The position numbers and the translations under genes were made by a program. Positions 8,931-16,254 of a stretch of DNA of 64,000 bases are shown piece by piece (position 1 is the first letter of the stretch; each line of letters begins with the position of its first letter). The notes beneath the pieces were generated by a model that saw nothing but the letters and a program-made list of their open reading frames with translations, had not been told where the DNA came from and did not search any database. This DNA is from Kutzneria viridogrisea (GTDB lineage Bacteria; Actinomycetota; Actinomycetes; Mycobacteriales; Pseudonocardiaceae): the NCBI GenBank assembly GCA_014138725.1, contig JACJID010000005.1, forward strand, positions 248,001-312,000. Reading direction: 5' to 3'.

Positions 8931-10930
8931 TGAGCACTCCGCGGCTGCTCTCCAACCGTTACGAATTGGGCGATACCCTCGGCTACGGCGGGATGTCGGA
9001 GGTCCACAAAGGACGCGACGTCCGGCTCGGCCGGGACGTCGCCGTCAAGGTGCTGCGCGCCGATCTCGCCAGGGACCCCCAGTTCCAGGAACGCTTCCGC
9101 CGTGAGGCGCAGAACGCCGCCGCGCTGAACCACCCCGCGATCGTCGCCGTCTACGACACCGGCGAGACCAGGACCGAGTACGGGCCGCTGCCGTACATCG
9201 TCATGGAGTACGTGGACGGCAGGACGCTGCGCGACATCGTCAAGACGCAGGGCCCGCTGTCGGGCAAGCGCGCCATGGAGGTCATGGCCGACGTCTGCGC
9301 GGCGCTGGACTTCAGCCACCGGCACGGCATCATCCACCGCGACGTGAAGCCGGCCAACGTGATGATCACCAAGACCGGCGCGGTCAAGGTGATGGACTTC
9401 GGCATCGCGCGTGCCGTGCACGACGGCCAGGCCGCGGTGACCCAGACCGCCGCGGTGATCGGCACCGCCCAGTACCTGTCCCCGGAGCAGGCGCGCGGTG
9501 AGGCGGTGGACGCGCGCAGCGACGTGTACGCGGCGGGCTGCGTGCTGTTCGAGCTGATGACCGGGCAGCCCCCGTTCACCGGGGACTCGCCGGTCGCGGT
9601 GGCCTACCAGCACGTGCGGGAGGAGCCGCCCGCCCCGTCCTCGGTGAACCCGCAGGTGACGCCCGCGCTGGACTCGATCGTGCTCAAGGCCATGGCCAAG
9701 GGCCCGGCGAACCGCTACCAGTCCGCCGCCGAGATGCGCGCCGACCTGGTGCGCGTGCTGTCCGGGCAGCGGCCGTCGGCGCCCGCGGTGATGACCGCCG
9801 AGGACCGCACCTCGATCATGGGCAATGGTTCGGCCCGCACCCAGGTCGTGGGCAGGCACCGCCCGGCCCCGGCCGAGGAGGAGTCCTCCTACGACCCGTA
9901 CGACGCCGAGGCGGAGGAGGCCGAGGAGCGGCGCAGGCGGCGCAAGAAGGCGCTGACCATCGGTGGCGTCGTGGTGGCCTGCATCGCGGTGCTGGCGCTG
10001 GCGGCCTGGTTGACCACCCAGCTGCTCGGCGGCGGTGGCGGGTCGACTGCGAACTCGCTGCCGGACGTCACGAAGATGAAGCAGACCGTCGCCACCTCGA
10101 CCCTGCACGACGCGGGCTGGACCAACGTCGTGTCCGAGACCGTGGCCTGCTCGACCCCCGTGAACGGCGGGCAGGCAGCCTGCGGCACCGACGACATCGG
10201 CAAGGTCATCAAGCAGGACCCGGCCGCCGGTTCCGCGACCGACAAGGGCGCGAAGATCACGCTGACCATCGGCGCGGCCCCGCAGGCCAAGCCGGTGCCC
10301 GACGTGTCCGGCAAGTCCCAGGCGGACGCCACGAAGATCCTCAACGAGGCCGGGTTCAACGTGAACCCGAACACCGGCACCGAGGCCACCGACAACCCCG
10401 CCCTGGTCGGCAACGTCAGCTCCACCAACCCGGCCGCGGGCACCAGCGCGACCCCCAGCACGCAGATCACCCTGTTGCTGGGCAAGGCGCCCGAGTCGCA
10501 GACCGTGCCCGACGTGCGCAACCAGACCTACGAGGCCGCCTCGGCGAACCTCACCCAGGCCGGGTTCAAGGTCAGCAAGCAGACGATCTCCAGCACCCAG
10601 CCCGCTGGCATCGTGGTGAAGCAGAACCCCGACGGCGGCAGCAAGCAGAAGCCGAACACCACGATCACCCTGTTCGTCTCGCAGGGCGACCAGTTCACGA
10701 TGATCAACATCGCGGGCAAGACGAAGAGCGAGGCCCAGCAGGCCCTGCAGGCCCTCGGCTGGAAGGGCAACTTCAGCACCACCGAGGTCAACACCACCGA
10801 CCCGACCCAGGTCGGCAAGATCTCCGACTTCGATCCCTCGGTGGGCAGCTCGGTCAGCCAGAACAGCTCGATCAACATCAGGGTCTACAAGTTCGGGCTG
10901 GGTACGACGACCTCGAGCTCGAACAACTAG
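8930..10930 (+). CDS. pknB: PknB, transmembrane Ser/Thr kinase with four PASTA domains
   Basis: Essential actinobacterial kinase sensing muropeptides or lipid II and controlling peptidoglycan synthesis through CwlM, MurJ-linked proteins and PbpA. In 666 residues the kinase domain (about 10-270) has Lys40, Asp138 (HRDVKPAN) and DFG Asp156. A linker, one membrane helix (about 341-366) and four consecutive extracytoplasmic PASTA repeats (about 374-660) follow. The repeats carry phrases such as VPDVSGKSQADA and VPDVRNQTYEAA. I chose the ATG at 8930 over the GTG at 8927 because it aligns with known PknB N-termini and has GAGG 7 bases upstream. It is the last gene of the cluster and is followed by a terminator. 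Confidence 0.95.
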   Translation: MSTPRLLSNRYELGDTLGYGGMSEVHKGRDVRLGRDVAVKVLRADLARDPQFQERFRREAQNAAALNHPAIVAVYDTGETRTEYGPLPYIVMEYVDGRTLRDIVKTQGPLSGKRAMEVMADVCAALDFSHRHGIIHRDVKPANVMITKTGAVKVMDFGIARAVHDGQAAVTQTAAVIGTAQYLSPEQARGEAVDARSDVYAAGCVLFELMTGQPPFTGDSPVAVAYQHVREEPPAPSSVNPQVTPALDSIVLKAMAKGPANRYQSAAEMRADLVRVLSGQRPSAPAVMTAEDRTSIMGNGSARTQVVGRHRPAPAEEESSYDPYDAEAEEAEERRRRRKKALTIGGVVVACIAVLALAAWLTTQLLGGGGGSTANSLPDVTKMKQTVATSTLHDAGWTNVVSETVACSTPVNGGQAACGTDDIGKVIKQDPAAGSATDKGAKITLTIGAAPQAKPVPDVSGKSQADATKILNEAGFNVNPNTGTEATDNPALVGNVSSTNPAAGTSATPSTQITLLLGKAPESQTVPDVRNQTYEAASANLTQAGFKVSKQTISSTQPAGIVVKQNPDGGSKQKPNTTITLFVSQGDQFTMINIAGKTKSEAQQALQALGWKGNFSTTEVNTTDPTQVGKISDFDPSVGSSVSQNSSINIRVYKFGLGTTTSSSNN

Positions 10931-10943
10931 TCCGGAACACACG

Positions 10944-10976
10944 AGAGGGGCGGCACCGATCCGGTGCCGCCCCTCT
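10944..10976. terminator. Bidirectional terminator between pknB and trpG
   Basis: A 15-base-pair stem, agaggggcggcaccg (10944-10958) with its complement at 10962-10976, encloses a 3-base loop. It sits between convergent pknB (+) and trpG (-). T tracts are short on both sides (TTCGCGTCT on the plus side). Confidence 0.8.
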
Positions 10977-10983
10977 TCGCGTC

Positions 10984-11628
10984 TCAGCCCACCGAGGCCG
11001 CGGCGGCCAGTCGGCGCATGCCCTCCTCCAGCTCGGCCACCCGCTCCTCGGGCACCGGGTGGCCGCAGGTGGCCAGCCAGTTCGCCAGCATGCGGTGCCC
11101 GCCGTCGGTGAGCACCGACTCGGGGTGGAACTGCACGCCCTCGATCGGCAGCTCGCGGTGCCGCATACCCATCACCACCCCGCTCTCCGTGCGGCCGGTG
11201 ACCTCCAGCTCGGCGGGGATGGTCTCGGGCAGCACGGTCAGCGAGTGGTAGCGGGTGGCCACGAACGGGTTGGGCAGCCCGGCGAGCACGCCGGTGCCGG
11301 TGTGCCGGACGAGGCTGGTCTTGCCGTGCAGCAGCTCGGGGGCCCGGTCCACGGTCGCGCCGAACACCACGCCGATCGCCTGGTGGCCGAGGCACACGCC
11401 GAGCACCGGCACGCCCCGCTCGGCGCAGTGCCGGATCACCTCGGTGCTGGCGCCCGCGCGCTCGGGGGTGCTGGGCCCGGGGCTGATCAGCACGCCGTCC
11501 ACCCCGTCGACCTCGGCCAGTTCGACCGCGTCGTTGCGGCGCACCACGCACTCGGCCCCCAGCTGGGCCAGGTACTGCACCAGGTTGTAGACGAAGCTGT
11601 CGTAGTTGTCGACCACCAGCACGCGCAT
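10984..11628 (-). CDS. trpG: Anthranilate/aminodeoxychorismate synthase glutaminase subunit
   Basis: Class I glutamine amidotransferase of 214 residues supplying ammonia for anthranilate or 4-amino-4-deoxychorismate synthesis. Catalytic Cys79 (GVCLGHQ), His168 and Glu170 (FHPES) are present, as is the N-terminal VDNYDSFVYNLVQYL motif typical of TrpG/PabA. The length is normal. The M. tuberculosis gene in the same position, Rv0013, is annotated trpG or pabA, and no synthase large subunit is nearby, so the pathway cannot be decided here. It is the last gene of a minus-strand group with the small membrane protein and the sortase. Confidence 0.9.
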   Translation of the reverse strand: MRVLVVDNYDSFVYNLVQYLAQLGAECVVRRNDAVELAEVDGVDGVLISPGPSTPERAGASTEVIRHCAERGVPVLGVCLGHQAIGVVFGATVDRAPELLHGKTSLVRHTGTGVLAGLPNPFVATRYHSLTVLPETIPAELEVTGRTESGVVMGMRHRELPIEGVQFHPESVLTDGGHRMLANWLATCGHPVPEERVAELEEGMRRLAAAASVG

Positions 11629-11646
11629 GGTGCCCAGGCTACGTGG

Positions 11647-11802
11647 CTAGCCGGTGGTGACCTGGTTGAACGGCAGCTTCGGTTCGATCCACGGGAAGAC
11701 CACCAGCATCAGCAGGGCCACGATGCCCGCGACCAGCAGCAGAGCCTCGACCACCTTGAGCGCGACGGGGCCGGGCAGGTGGCGCCAGATCCAGCCGTAC
11801 AC
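11647..11802 (-). CDS. Small single-pass membrane protein (51 residues)
   Basis: A short frame starts at GTG 11802, one base after the sortase stop, with GGAGA upstream. It begins YGWIWRHLPGP, followed by one strongly hydrophobic helix (residues about 17-38) and a short tail (PWIEPKLPFN). No named family is recognised. The tight spacing to srtE upstream and to trpG downstream (18 bases) argues that it is expressed. It could be an accessory subunit of the sortase; that is inference. Confidence 0.7.
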   Translation of the reverse strand: MYGWIWRHLPGPVALKVVEALLLVAGIVALLMLVVFPWIEPKLPFNQVTTG

Positions 11803-11803
11803 G

Positions 11804-12844
11804 TCAGTCCGTCTCCTTCAGCTCGGTCGGCGTGACGTCCGGGTGCGCCGGGTCCTTGTGGTAGGAGTTGGTCAGCACCGCGTGCAGGATCAGCCGGTGC
11901 GAGGCCGAGAACTTCGGCGTGCAGGTGGTCAGGGTCATCAGCTTGACGATCTTGTCCGCCTGGAGCTTGGCCTCGGGCTGGTGCGGGACCGGGGCGATCA
12001 CGTCACCCTGCGAGGGCAGCACCGTCTCCTGGCCGACCACGCCGCTGTAGGCGCCGCCGATCTTGACGCCCTTGCAGCGCGGCTGCGTGCCCTTGCCGGA
12101 GGTGTCCCAGCTCGCGCGCTCCTCGGCCTTGGGCATCATGCGGTACACGAACCAGTCGGTCTTGGTCTCCACCACGATGGCGTCGCAGGAGCTGACCAGG
12201 TCCAGGTCGTTGAACGGGGCGCCCTTGCCCACCCGGTGCCCGGCCACGGCGAAGTTGCCCGGCTCCCCCGGCAGCGCGGTGCCCTTGTAGTGGCCGGGAC
12301 CGATGTCCAGGTCGGCGTCGGTGGTGCCCTCCACCAGGGTGAAGTGGTAGTCCGGCCCGAGCGCCGGGATGTAGATCTTCGCGAAGCCCTGGCCCTCGGT
12401 CAGGTCGTAGTGGGTGCCGCGCTGGTTGCCCGGGTCGCCGACGGTGTCCTTCCACTGGGTGTCCAGCGAGGAGGTGGCCTGGTTCTGCTTGCCCGCGGAG
12501 ATCAGGTCGGTCCAGTACACCTCGTAGACCACGAACAGCAGGATGACCATGCCAGCGGTGATGAACAGTTCGCCGATGGTGCGCACGACCTTGCGGCCGG
12601 TCTCCTTCGGTGGCGGCGGGGCCTCGTCTTCCTCGTCTTCCTCGTAGTACGGGATGTCGTCCACGAAGGCCGTGTCGTCCTCGGCGGCGGACCGGTGCGT
12701 GTACAGCTCACTGGTGGGCTGGTCAGCGCCGTTGTCGTGCTCGATGACGTCGATGCGTGGGATGAACTCGGTGGGCTGGTCAGGCCCCGGGCGCGGACGC
12801 CAGCCAGCCGGTCGCCCGCCCCGTGGCGGCGGCATGGTGTTCAA
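11804..12844 (-). CDS. srtE: Class E sortase
   Basis: Membrane cysteine transpeptidase that attaches LAXTG-type surface proteins to peptidoglycan in high-GC actinobacteria. After a disordered acidic N-terminus comes one membrane helix (TIGELFITAGMVILLFVVY) and then the sortase beta-barrel. It has catalytic His203 (AGHRVG), Cys308 in TLTTC and the Arg of SHRL shortly after. The TTG at 12844 is preferred because GGGAGG lies 7 bases upstream; an ATG at 12835 is the alternative. No sortase substrate with an LPXTG-like tail is visible in the window. It is divergent from crgA. Confidence 0.87.
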   Translation of the reverse strand: MNTMPPPRGGRPAGWRPRPGPDQPTEFIPRIDVIEHDNGADQPTSELYTHRSAAEDDTAFVDDIPYYEEDEEDEAPPPPKETGRKVVRTIGELFITAGMVILLFVVYEVYWTDLISAGKQNQATSSLDTQWKDTVGDPGNQRGTHYDLTEGQGFAKIYIPALGPDYHFTLVEGTTDADLDIGPGHYKGTALPGEPGNFAVAGHRVGKGAPFNDLDLVSSCDAIVVETKTDWFVYRMMPKAEERASWDTSGKGTQPRCKGVKIGGAYSGVVGQETVLPSQGDVIAPVPHQPEAKLQADKIVKLMTLTTCTPKFSASHRLILHAVLTNSYHKDPAHPDVTPTELKETD

Positions 12845-12981
12845 GGACGAACCTCCCGTGACTGCGCGCCCCAACTAGTGGTTCGCTGACCTCCTCGATT
12901 ACGTTAACGTGTTGCACCTGGCAGTGGTTGCTCCTCGGCGACCACGCATGTTGCTCGGCACGCGAGGTCAGGCGAGGAAAG

Positions 12982-13248
12982 ATGCCCAAGTCGAAGGTCC
13001 GCAAGAAGACGGTCTACACGCCACCGACGGACCGGCGTACGCCGGTGAAGGCCAAGCTCGCTGGGCCGTCACACCCGTTGTACGTGGCGGCGATGCTGGG
13101 CATCATGCTGCTCGGTCTCGCCTGGTTGGTGGTGTACTACCTGGTCCCGACCGGCATCCCGTTCATGGAGCCGCTGGCCGCGTGGAACTTCGCGATCGGC
13201 TTCGCTCTCATGATCATCGGGCTGCTGATGACCATGAAGTGGCGCTGA
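12982..13248 (+). CDS. crgA: CrgA, cell division protein
   Basis: Small divisome membrane protein of 88 residues that interacts with FtsZ, FtsQ, FtsI and CwsA in mycobacteria and coordinates septation with sporulation in Streptomyces. The N-terminus MPKSKVRKK is diagnostic. Two transmembrane helices (about 34-54 and 65-84) flank a short loop. The ATG at 12982 has GAGGAAAG immediately upstream; an in-frame ATG at 12928 would add an unrelated Cys-rich leader. The gene is a single transcription unit with a terminator. Confidence 0.95.
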   Translation: MPKSKVRKKTVYTPPTDRRTPVKAKLAGPSHPLYVAAMLGIMLLGLAWLVVYYLVPTGIPFMEPLAAWNFAIGFALMIIGLLMTMKWR

Positions 13249-13272
13249 GACGGCGCTCACACCCAGCGTTGC

Positions 13273-13305
13273 GAGGACCCGGACGGCTCACACGTCCGGG
13301 TCCTC
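13273..13305 (+). terminator. Terminator of crgA
   Basis: A 13-base-pair stem, gaggacccggacg with its complement, encloses a 7-base loop and is followed by TCTTGTTC. It lies 25 bases after the crgA stop. Confidence 0.75.
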
Positions 13306-13388
13306 TCTTGTTCGCCCGGAGTTCAGAAAGTTCACCCGGGCGTCACCGAACCACATCGATGTAAGTCATCCCCACTGGGGACAACTCC

Positions 13389-13446
13389 TGTGGACAACCT
13401 TGCGCAAAAAGGCACAAGCGCCGGTAGTCGGCCTCAGTTGTCCACA
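13389..13446. promoter_or_regulatory. Pair of consensus DnaA boxes, inverted
   Basis: TGTGGACAA at 13389-13397 and TTGTCCACA at 13438-13446 are both perfect matches to the actinobacterial DnaA box, in opposite orientation, 49 bases apart start to start. They lie just upstream of the PH-domain gene and some 16 kb from oriC. A role in DnaA-dependent regulation or DnaA titration is inference. Confidence 0.6.
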
Positions 13447-13495
13447 CCCCCGAGCAAGCTTGATCACTGGACCTGGTGAGAGAAGGCTGGTCGAC

Positions 13496-13903
13496 GTGAC
13501 GCAACGCAGCTGGTCACCGCAGGTCTCGCTGGTGGCTCTGGGCTGGGCTCTGACCGCGGCAGCGGTGCTCTGGGTGGTGCTGTCCGCCCAGGACCCGCCC
13601 GGCAGGCTGCTGCTCGGCGTGGTCGCACTACTGCTGGCACTGCTCTCGCTGCACGGCACGGTGGCCAGGCCCCGGCTGAGCGCGGACGAGCACGGGCTGA
13701 CCGTGCGCGGGCTGTTCGGCAGGCGCAGCTGGCCCTGGCCGCAGGTGCGGGTCCGCGTGGACCACCTGCGCAGGCTCGGCCGCACCGTCAGCTCGCTGGA
13801 GCTCACGGTGCTGCCGGACGAGGAGCTGGTCATCCTGGGCAGGCTGGACCTGGGTGCCGACCCGGTGGACGTGGTCGAACAGTTGCGGGCGCTACGCCCC
13901 TGA
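13496..13903 (+). CDS. PH domain-containing membrane protein (Rv0010c-like)
   Basis: Protein of 135 residues with two hydrophobic helices at the N-terminus (about 8-30 and 35-52), then a small beta-rich domain typical of bacterial PH domains (DEHGLTVRGLFGRR, LELTVLPDEELVILG). Its place between crgA and the ppiA region matches M. tuberculosis Rv0010c, whose function is unknown. The GTG at 13496 follows AGAAGG at normal distance; the frame is open further upstream but crosses the DnaA boxes. Its 3' end overlaps the convergent rhomboid gene by 12 bases. Confidence 0.75.
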   Translation: MTQRSWSPQVSLVALGWALTAAAVLWVVLSAQDPPGRLLLGVVALLLALLSLHGTVARPRLSADEHGLTVRGLFGRRSWPWPQVRVRVDHLRRLGRTVSSLELTVLPDEELVILGRLDLGADPVDVVEQLRALRP

Positions 13904-14761
13904 CTGGATCAGGCTGACCAGCTGCTGGTCCCTGGTCACGAACAGGGCGATGAGCAGCACGGTCAGTGCGAGCAGCGTGCCGGTCTGCCACTGGTTCCGG
14001 TTGCGCGCGGGCGCGTAGAAGATGGCCGCCGAGGCGAGCACGCCGGCCACCAGCCCGCCGAAGTGGCCCAGGATCGAGATGTTCGTGACCGTGAAGGTGA
14101 TGAACACGTTGATGCCGAGCGTGATCAGGATCGGCCTCGGGTCCAGCTTGAGCCGCACGATGGCGACCAGGTAGCAGCCCATCAGCCCGTACAGCGCGGT
14201 GGACGCACCGGCCACCGGCTGGCCGAGCTCGCCGAACAGGAACACCGCGAGGTTGCCGCCCACCATGGACAGGAAGTACAGGGCGAAGAACCGGACCGGG
14301 CCGAGCAGCCGCTCCAGGTCCCGGCCGATCAGCCACAGCGACACCATGTTGACCGCCAGGTGCAGCGGCCCGATGTGCATGAAGCCCGCAGTGAGCAGCC
14401 GCCACCACTCGCCGGTGAAGGCCACCAGGCCTGGGGCCATCGCCCAGTCCTGGAACAGGTCCGAGCGGGCGTTGTTGGCGATGCTCTGCGCCTGGTAGGC
14501 GGTGACCGCGAACAGCGCGAGGTTGACCACAATCAGCGCAGGCACCAGCACGGCCTGGCCGCGCAGCCGGGCACCGGCCACGGTGGTCGGCTGGCGCACG
14601 GCGGTGCGGCCCTCGTTCACGCAGTCCACGCACTGCTGGCCGACGGCCGCGTCGCGCAGGCAGGCCGGGCAGGCGGGCCGCTCGCAGCGCGTGCAGCTCA
14701 GCGCGGTCGGGCGGTCCGGGTGCCGGACGCAGCCGGGCAGGCCGGTGCTGGGGTCAGTCAC
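13892..14761 (-). CDS. Rhomboid-family intramembrane protease with N-terminal zinc finger
   Basis: Protein of 289 residues. The N-terminus has a B-box-like zinc-binding cluster (CVRHPDRPTALSCTRCERPACPAC, written in parts: C-x-x-H, C-x-x-C, C-x-x-C). Six to seven membrane helices then form a rhomboid fold with HIGPLHLAVNMVSLW, the serine motif GASTALYG and the helix-6 His in LGHFGGLVAG. The usual Gly after the catalytic Ser is Thr here. Substrates are unknown. It starts with GTG 3 bases after the ppiA stop and is probably co-transcribed with it. Confidence 0.88.
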   Translation of the reverse strand: MTDPSTGLPGCVRHPDRPTALSCTRCERPACPACLRDAAVGQQCVDCVNEGRTAVRQPTTVAGARLRGQAVLVPALIVVNLALFAVTAYQAQSIANNARSDLFQDWAMAPGLVAFTGEWWRLLTAGFMHIGPLHLAVNMVSLWLIGRDLERLLGPVRFFALYFLSMVGGNLAVFLFGELGQPVAGASTALYGLMGCYLVAIVRLKLDPRPILITLGINVFITFTVTNISILGHFGGLVAGVLASAAIFYAPARNRNQWQTGTLLALTVLLIALFVTRDQQLVSLIQSGA

Positions 14762-14764
14762 GAG

Positions 14765-15310
14765 TCACTCGTGGTCGATCGTGATCTTCTCGATGACCAC
14801 CTCGGTCAGCGGCCGGTCGTCCCCGTCGGTTGGCGCGCTCGCGATCGCGTCGACCACGGCGCGGGACTCCTCGTCGCGCACCTCGCCGAAGATCGTGTGC
14901 TTCATGTTCAGGTGTGGGGTGCGCCCCACGGTGATGAAGAACTGCGAGCCGTTGGTGTTGCGCCCCGCGTTGGCCATCGCCAGCCGGTACGGCTTGTCGA
15001 ACAGCAGTTCGGAGTGGAACTCGTCGGCGAACTCGTAGCCGGGCCCACCGCGCCCGGTGCCGGTCGGGTCGCCGCCCTGCACCATGAAGCCCTGGATCAC
15101 CCGGTGAAAGATCGACCCGTCGTAGAACGGGCCGCTGAGCTCCCCCTTGGCGTTGGGGTCCGAGTAGGACTTCGTGCCCTCGGCCAGCCCGACGAAGTTG
15201 CGCACCGTCTTGGGCGTGTGGTTCACGAACAGGTACAGGCGGATGTCACCCTGCGTGGTGTGCAGGGTCGCCCCGACGACGGTATCCAAGCTGTCTGCCA
15301 CGTCATCCAT
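14765..15310 (-). CDS. ppiA: PpiA, cyclophilin-type peptidyl-prolyl isomerase
   Basis: Cytoplasmic cyclophilin that speeds cis-trans isomerisation of proline bonds. The roughly 181 residues carry the canonical motifs [27 protein letters not shown] and [14 protein letters not shown], with the active Arg and Phe in place. Length equals M. tuberculosis PpiA (182). I use the ATG at 15310; an in-frame GTG at 15322 is equally possible, since neither has a strong ribosome binding site. It is divergent from the CwsA-like gene, as in mycobacteria. Confidence 0.93.
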   Translation of the reverse strand: MDDVADSLDTVVGATLHTTQGDIRLYLFVNHTPKTVRNFVGLAEGTKSYSDPNAKGELSGPFYDGSIFHRVIQGFMVQGGDPTGTGRGGPGYEFADEFHSELLFDKPYRLAMANAGRNTNGSQFFITVGRTPHLNMKHTIFGEVRDEESRAVVDAIASAPTDGDDRPLTEVVIEKITIDHE

Positions 15311-15361
15311 CGTGCCATCCACGGCGGGATCCCGGCCGCAGGGGCACTATGGGTGGGTCCG

Positions 15362-15763
15362 ATGCACATCGAGACGAGTCTGGTGGAGTTGGCGATGAAG
15401 CAGGTCGAGGCCGTGTCCAAGGTCGGCGAGGCCATCCGGGAGGCTGCCGAGGAGGTCGTCGGCGAGGCCAAGCAGGAGCTCACCAGGGCGACCCGGCGCA
15501 CGCGCAAGCACCTGGCCGCGCAGACGAGGCAGGCAGCCGAGGCGCTGGCCAGCAACCTCGAACCGGCGACGCGGCGGCAGGCACGCCGGTGGCCGTGGAT
15601 CGTGGGGCTGCTCGTGGCCGCCGCGGGCGCCGCCGCGCTGGTGGTGCTCTCGCGCAGGCCGAAGGAGGTCCGGCTGGAGGACGTCCGCGAGGACGAGGCC
15701 GTGACGATCCCCGAGCCGTCCAGGGGCGAGAGGCAGACCGAGAACGGGCGAGTCAGCCGCTGA
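15362..15763 (+). CDS. cwsA: CwsA-like cell wall synthesis membrane protein
   Basis: Protein of 133 residues with a long charged helical N-terminus (about 1-85, rich in Ala, Glu and Arg), one transmembrane helix (about 80-100, PWIVGLLVAAAGAAALVVL) and a short acidic tail. This layout and the position divergent from ppiA match M. tuberculosis CwsA (Rv0008c), which works with CrgA and Wag31 in polar growth. Sequence similarity is weak by eye, so the name rests mainly on synteny and topology. The ATG at 15362 follows GGGTGGG; a GTG at 15353 is in frame. Confidence 0.65.
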   Translation: MHIETSLVELAMKQVEAVSKVGEAIREAAEEVVGEAKQELTRATRRTRKHLAAQTRQAAEALASNLEPATRRQARRWPWIVGLLVAAAGAAALVVLSRRPKEVRLEDVREDEAVTIPEPSRGERQTENGRVSR

Positions 15764-15903
15764 CACCGGCCCGCCCCAAGTTTTACAACGCCGTTATGGC
15801 GATCTTTGCCCTCGGTTGCGGGACTGTGCCCAAATGGGGGTTTGCGATGTGACCTCGGCCACCCTAGGTTCGCGCGCGTAAACGAACCCGTTTGGGAGGA
15901 TCC

Positions 15904-16254
15904 GTGGGCACCACACAAGACACTCCGGTCGACCCCGTCGAGGGGGACACCGACTGGAGCGCGGTCCAGTCCAGCCAGGAGTTCGTCCAGCTCCGCCGTC
16001 GGCTGCGCGGCTTCGTGTTCCCGATGGCGGGGCTGTTCCTCGCCTGGTACCTGCTCTACGTACTACTCGCGGACTATGCCCACGGGTTCATGTCCACCAA
16101 GCTCTTCGGCAACATCACGGTGGGCCTGGTCTTCGGACTGCTCCAGTTCGTGTCCACCTTCGTGATCACCTGGCTCTACGTCCGGTACGCCAACCGGAAC
16201 CTCGATCCCGCGGCAGAGCGGATCCGCGACCAGATCGAGGGGGACCGGGCATGA
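15904..16254 (+). CDS. DUF485 small membrane protein
   Basis: Protein of 116 residues with two transmembrane helices (about 35-57 and 68-92) separated by a short loop, the usual DUF485 layout (SSQEFVQLRRRLRGFVFP, then AWYLLYVLLADYAHGFM). DUF485 proteins almost always accompany acetate-type sodium symporters, which is the case here. GGGAGGA ends 3 bases before the GTG at 15904. Its last codons overlap the symporter by ATGA. Confidence 0.9.
   Translation: MGTTQDTPVDPVEGDTDWSAVQSSQEFVQLRRRLRGFVFPMAGLFLAWYLLYVLLADYAHGFMSTKLFGNITVGLVFGLLQFVSTFVITWLYVRYANRNLDPAAERIRDQIEGDRA

Noticed and set aside
8273..11551. A minus-strand open frame of 1092 codons opposite pknA/pknB and running into trpG
   Set aside because: It reads the complement of clear kinase and PASTA coding sequence and the wrong frame of trpG; no motif or ribosome binding site supports it.
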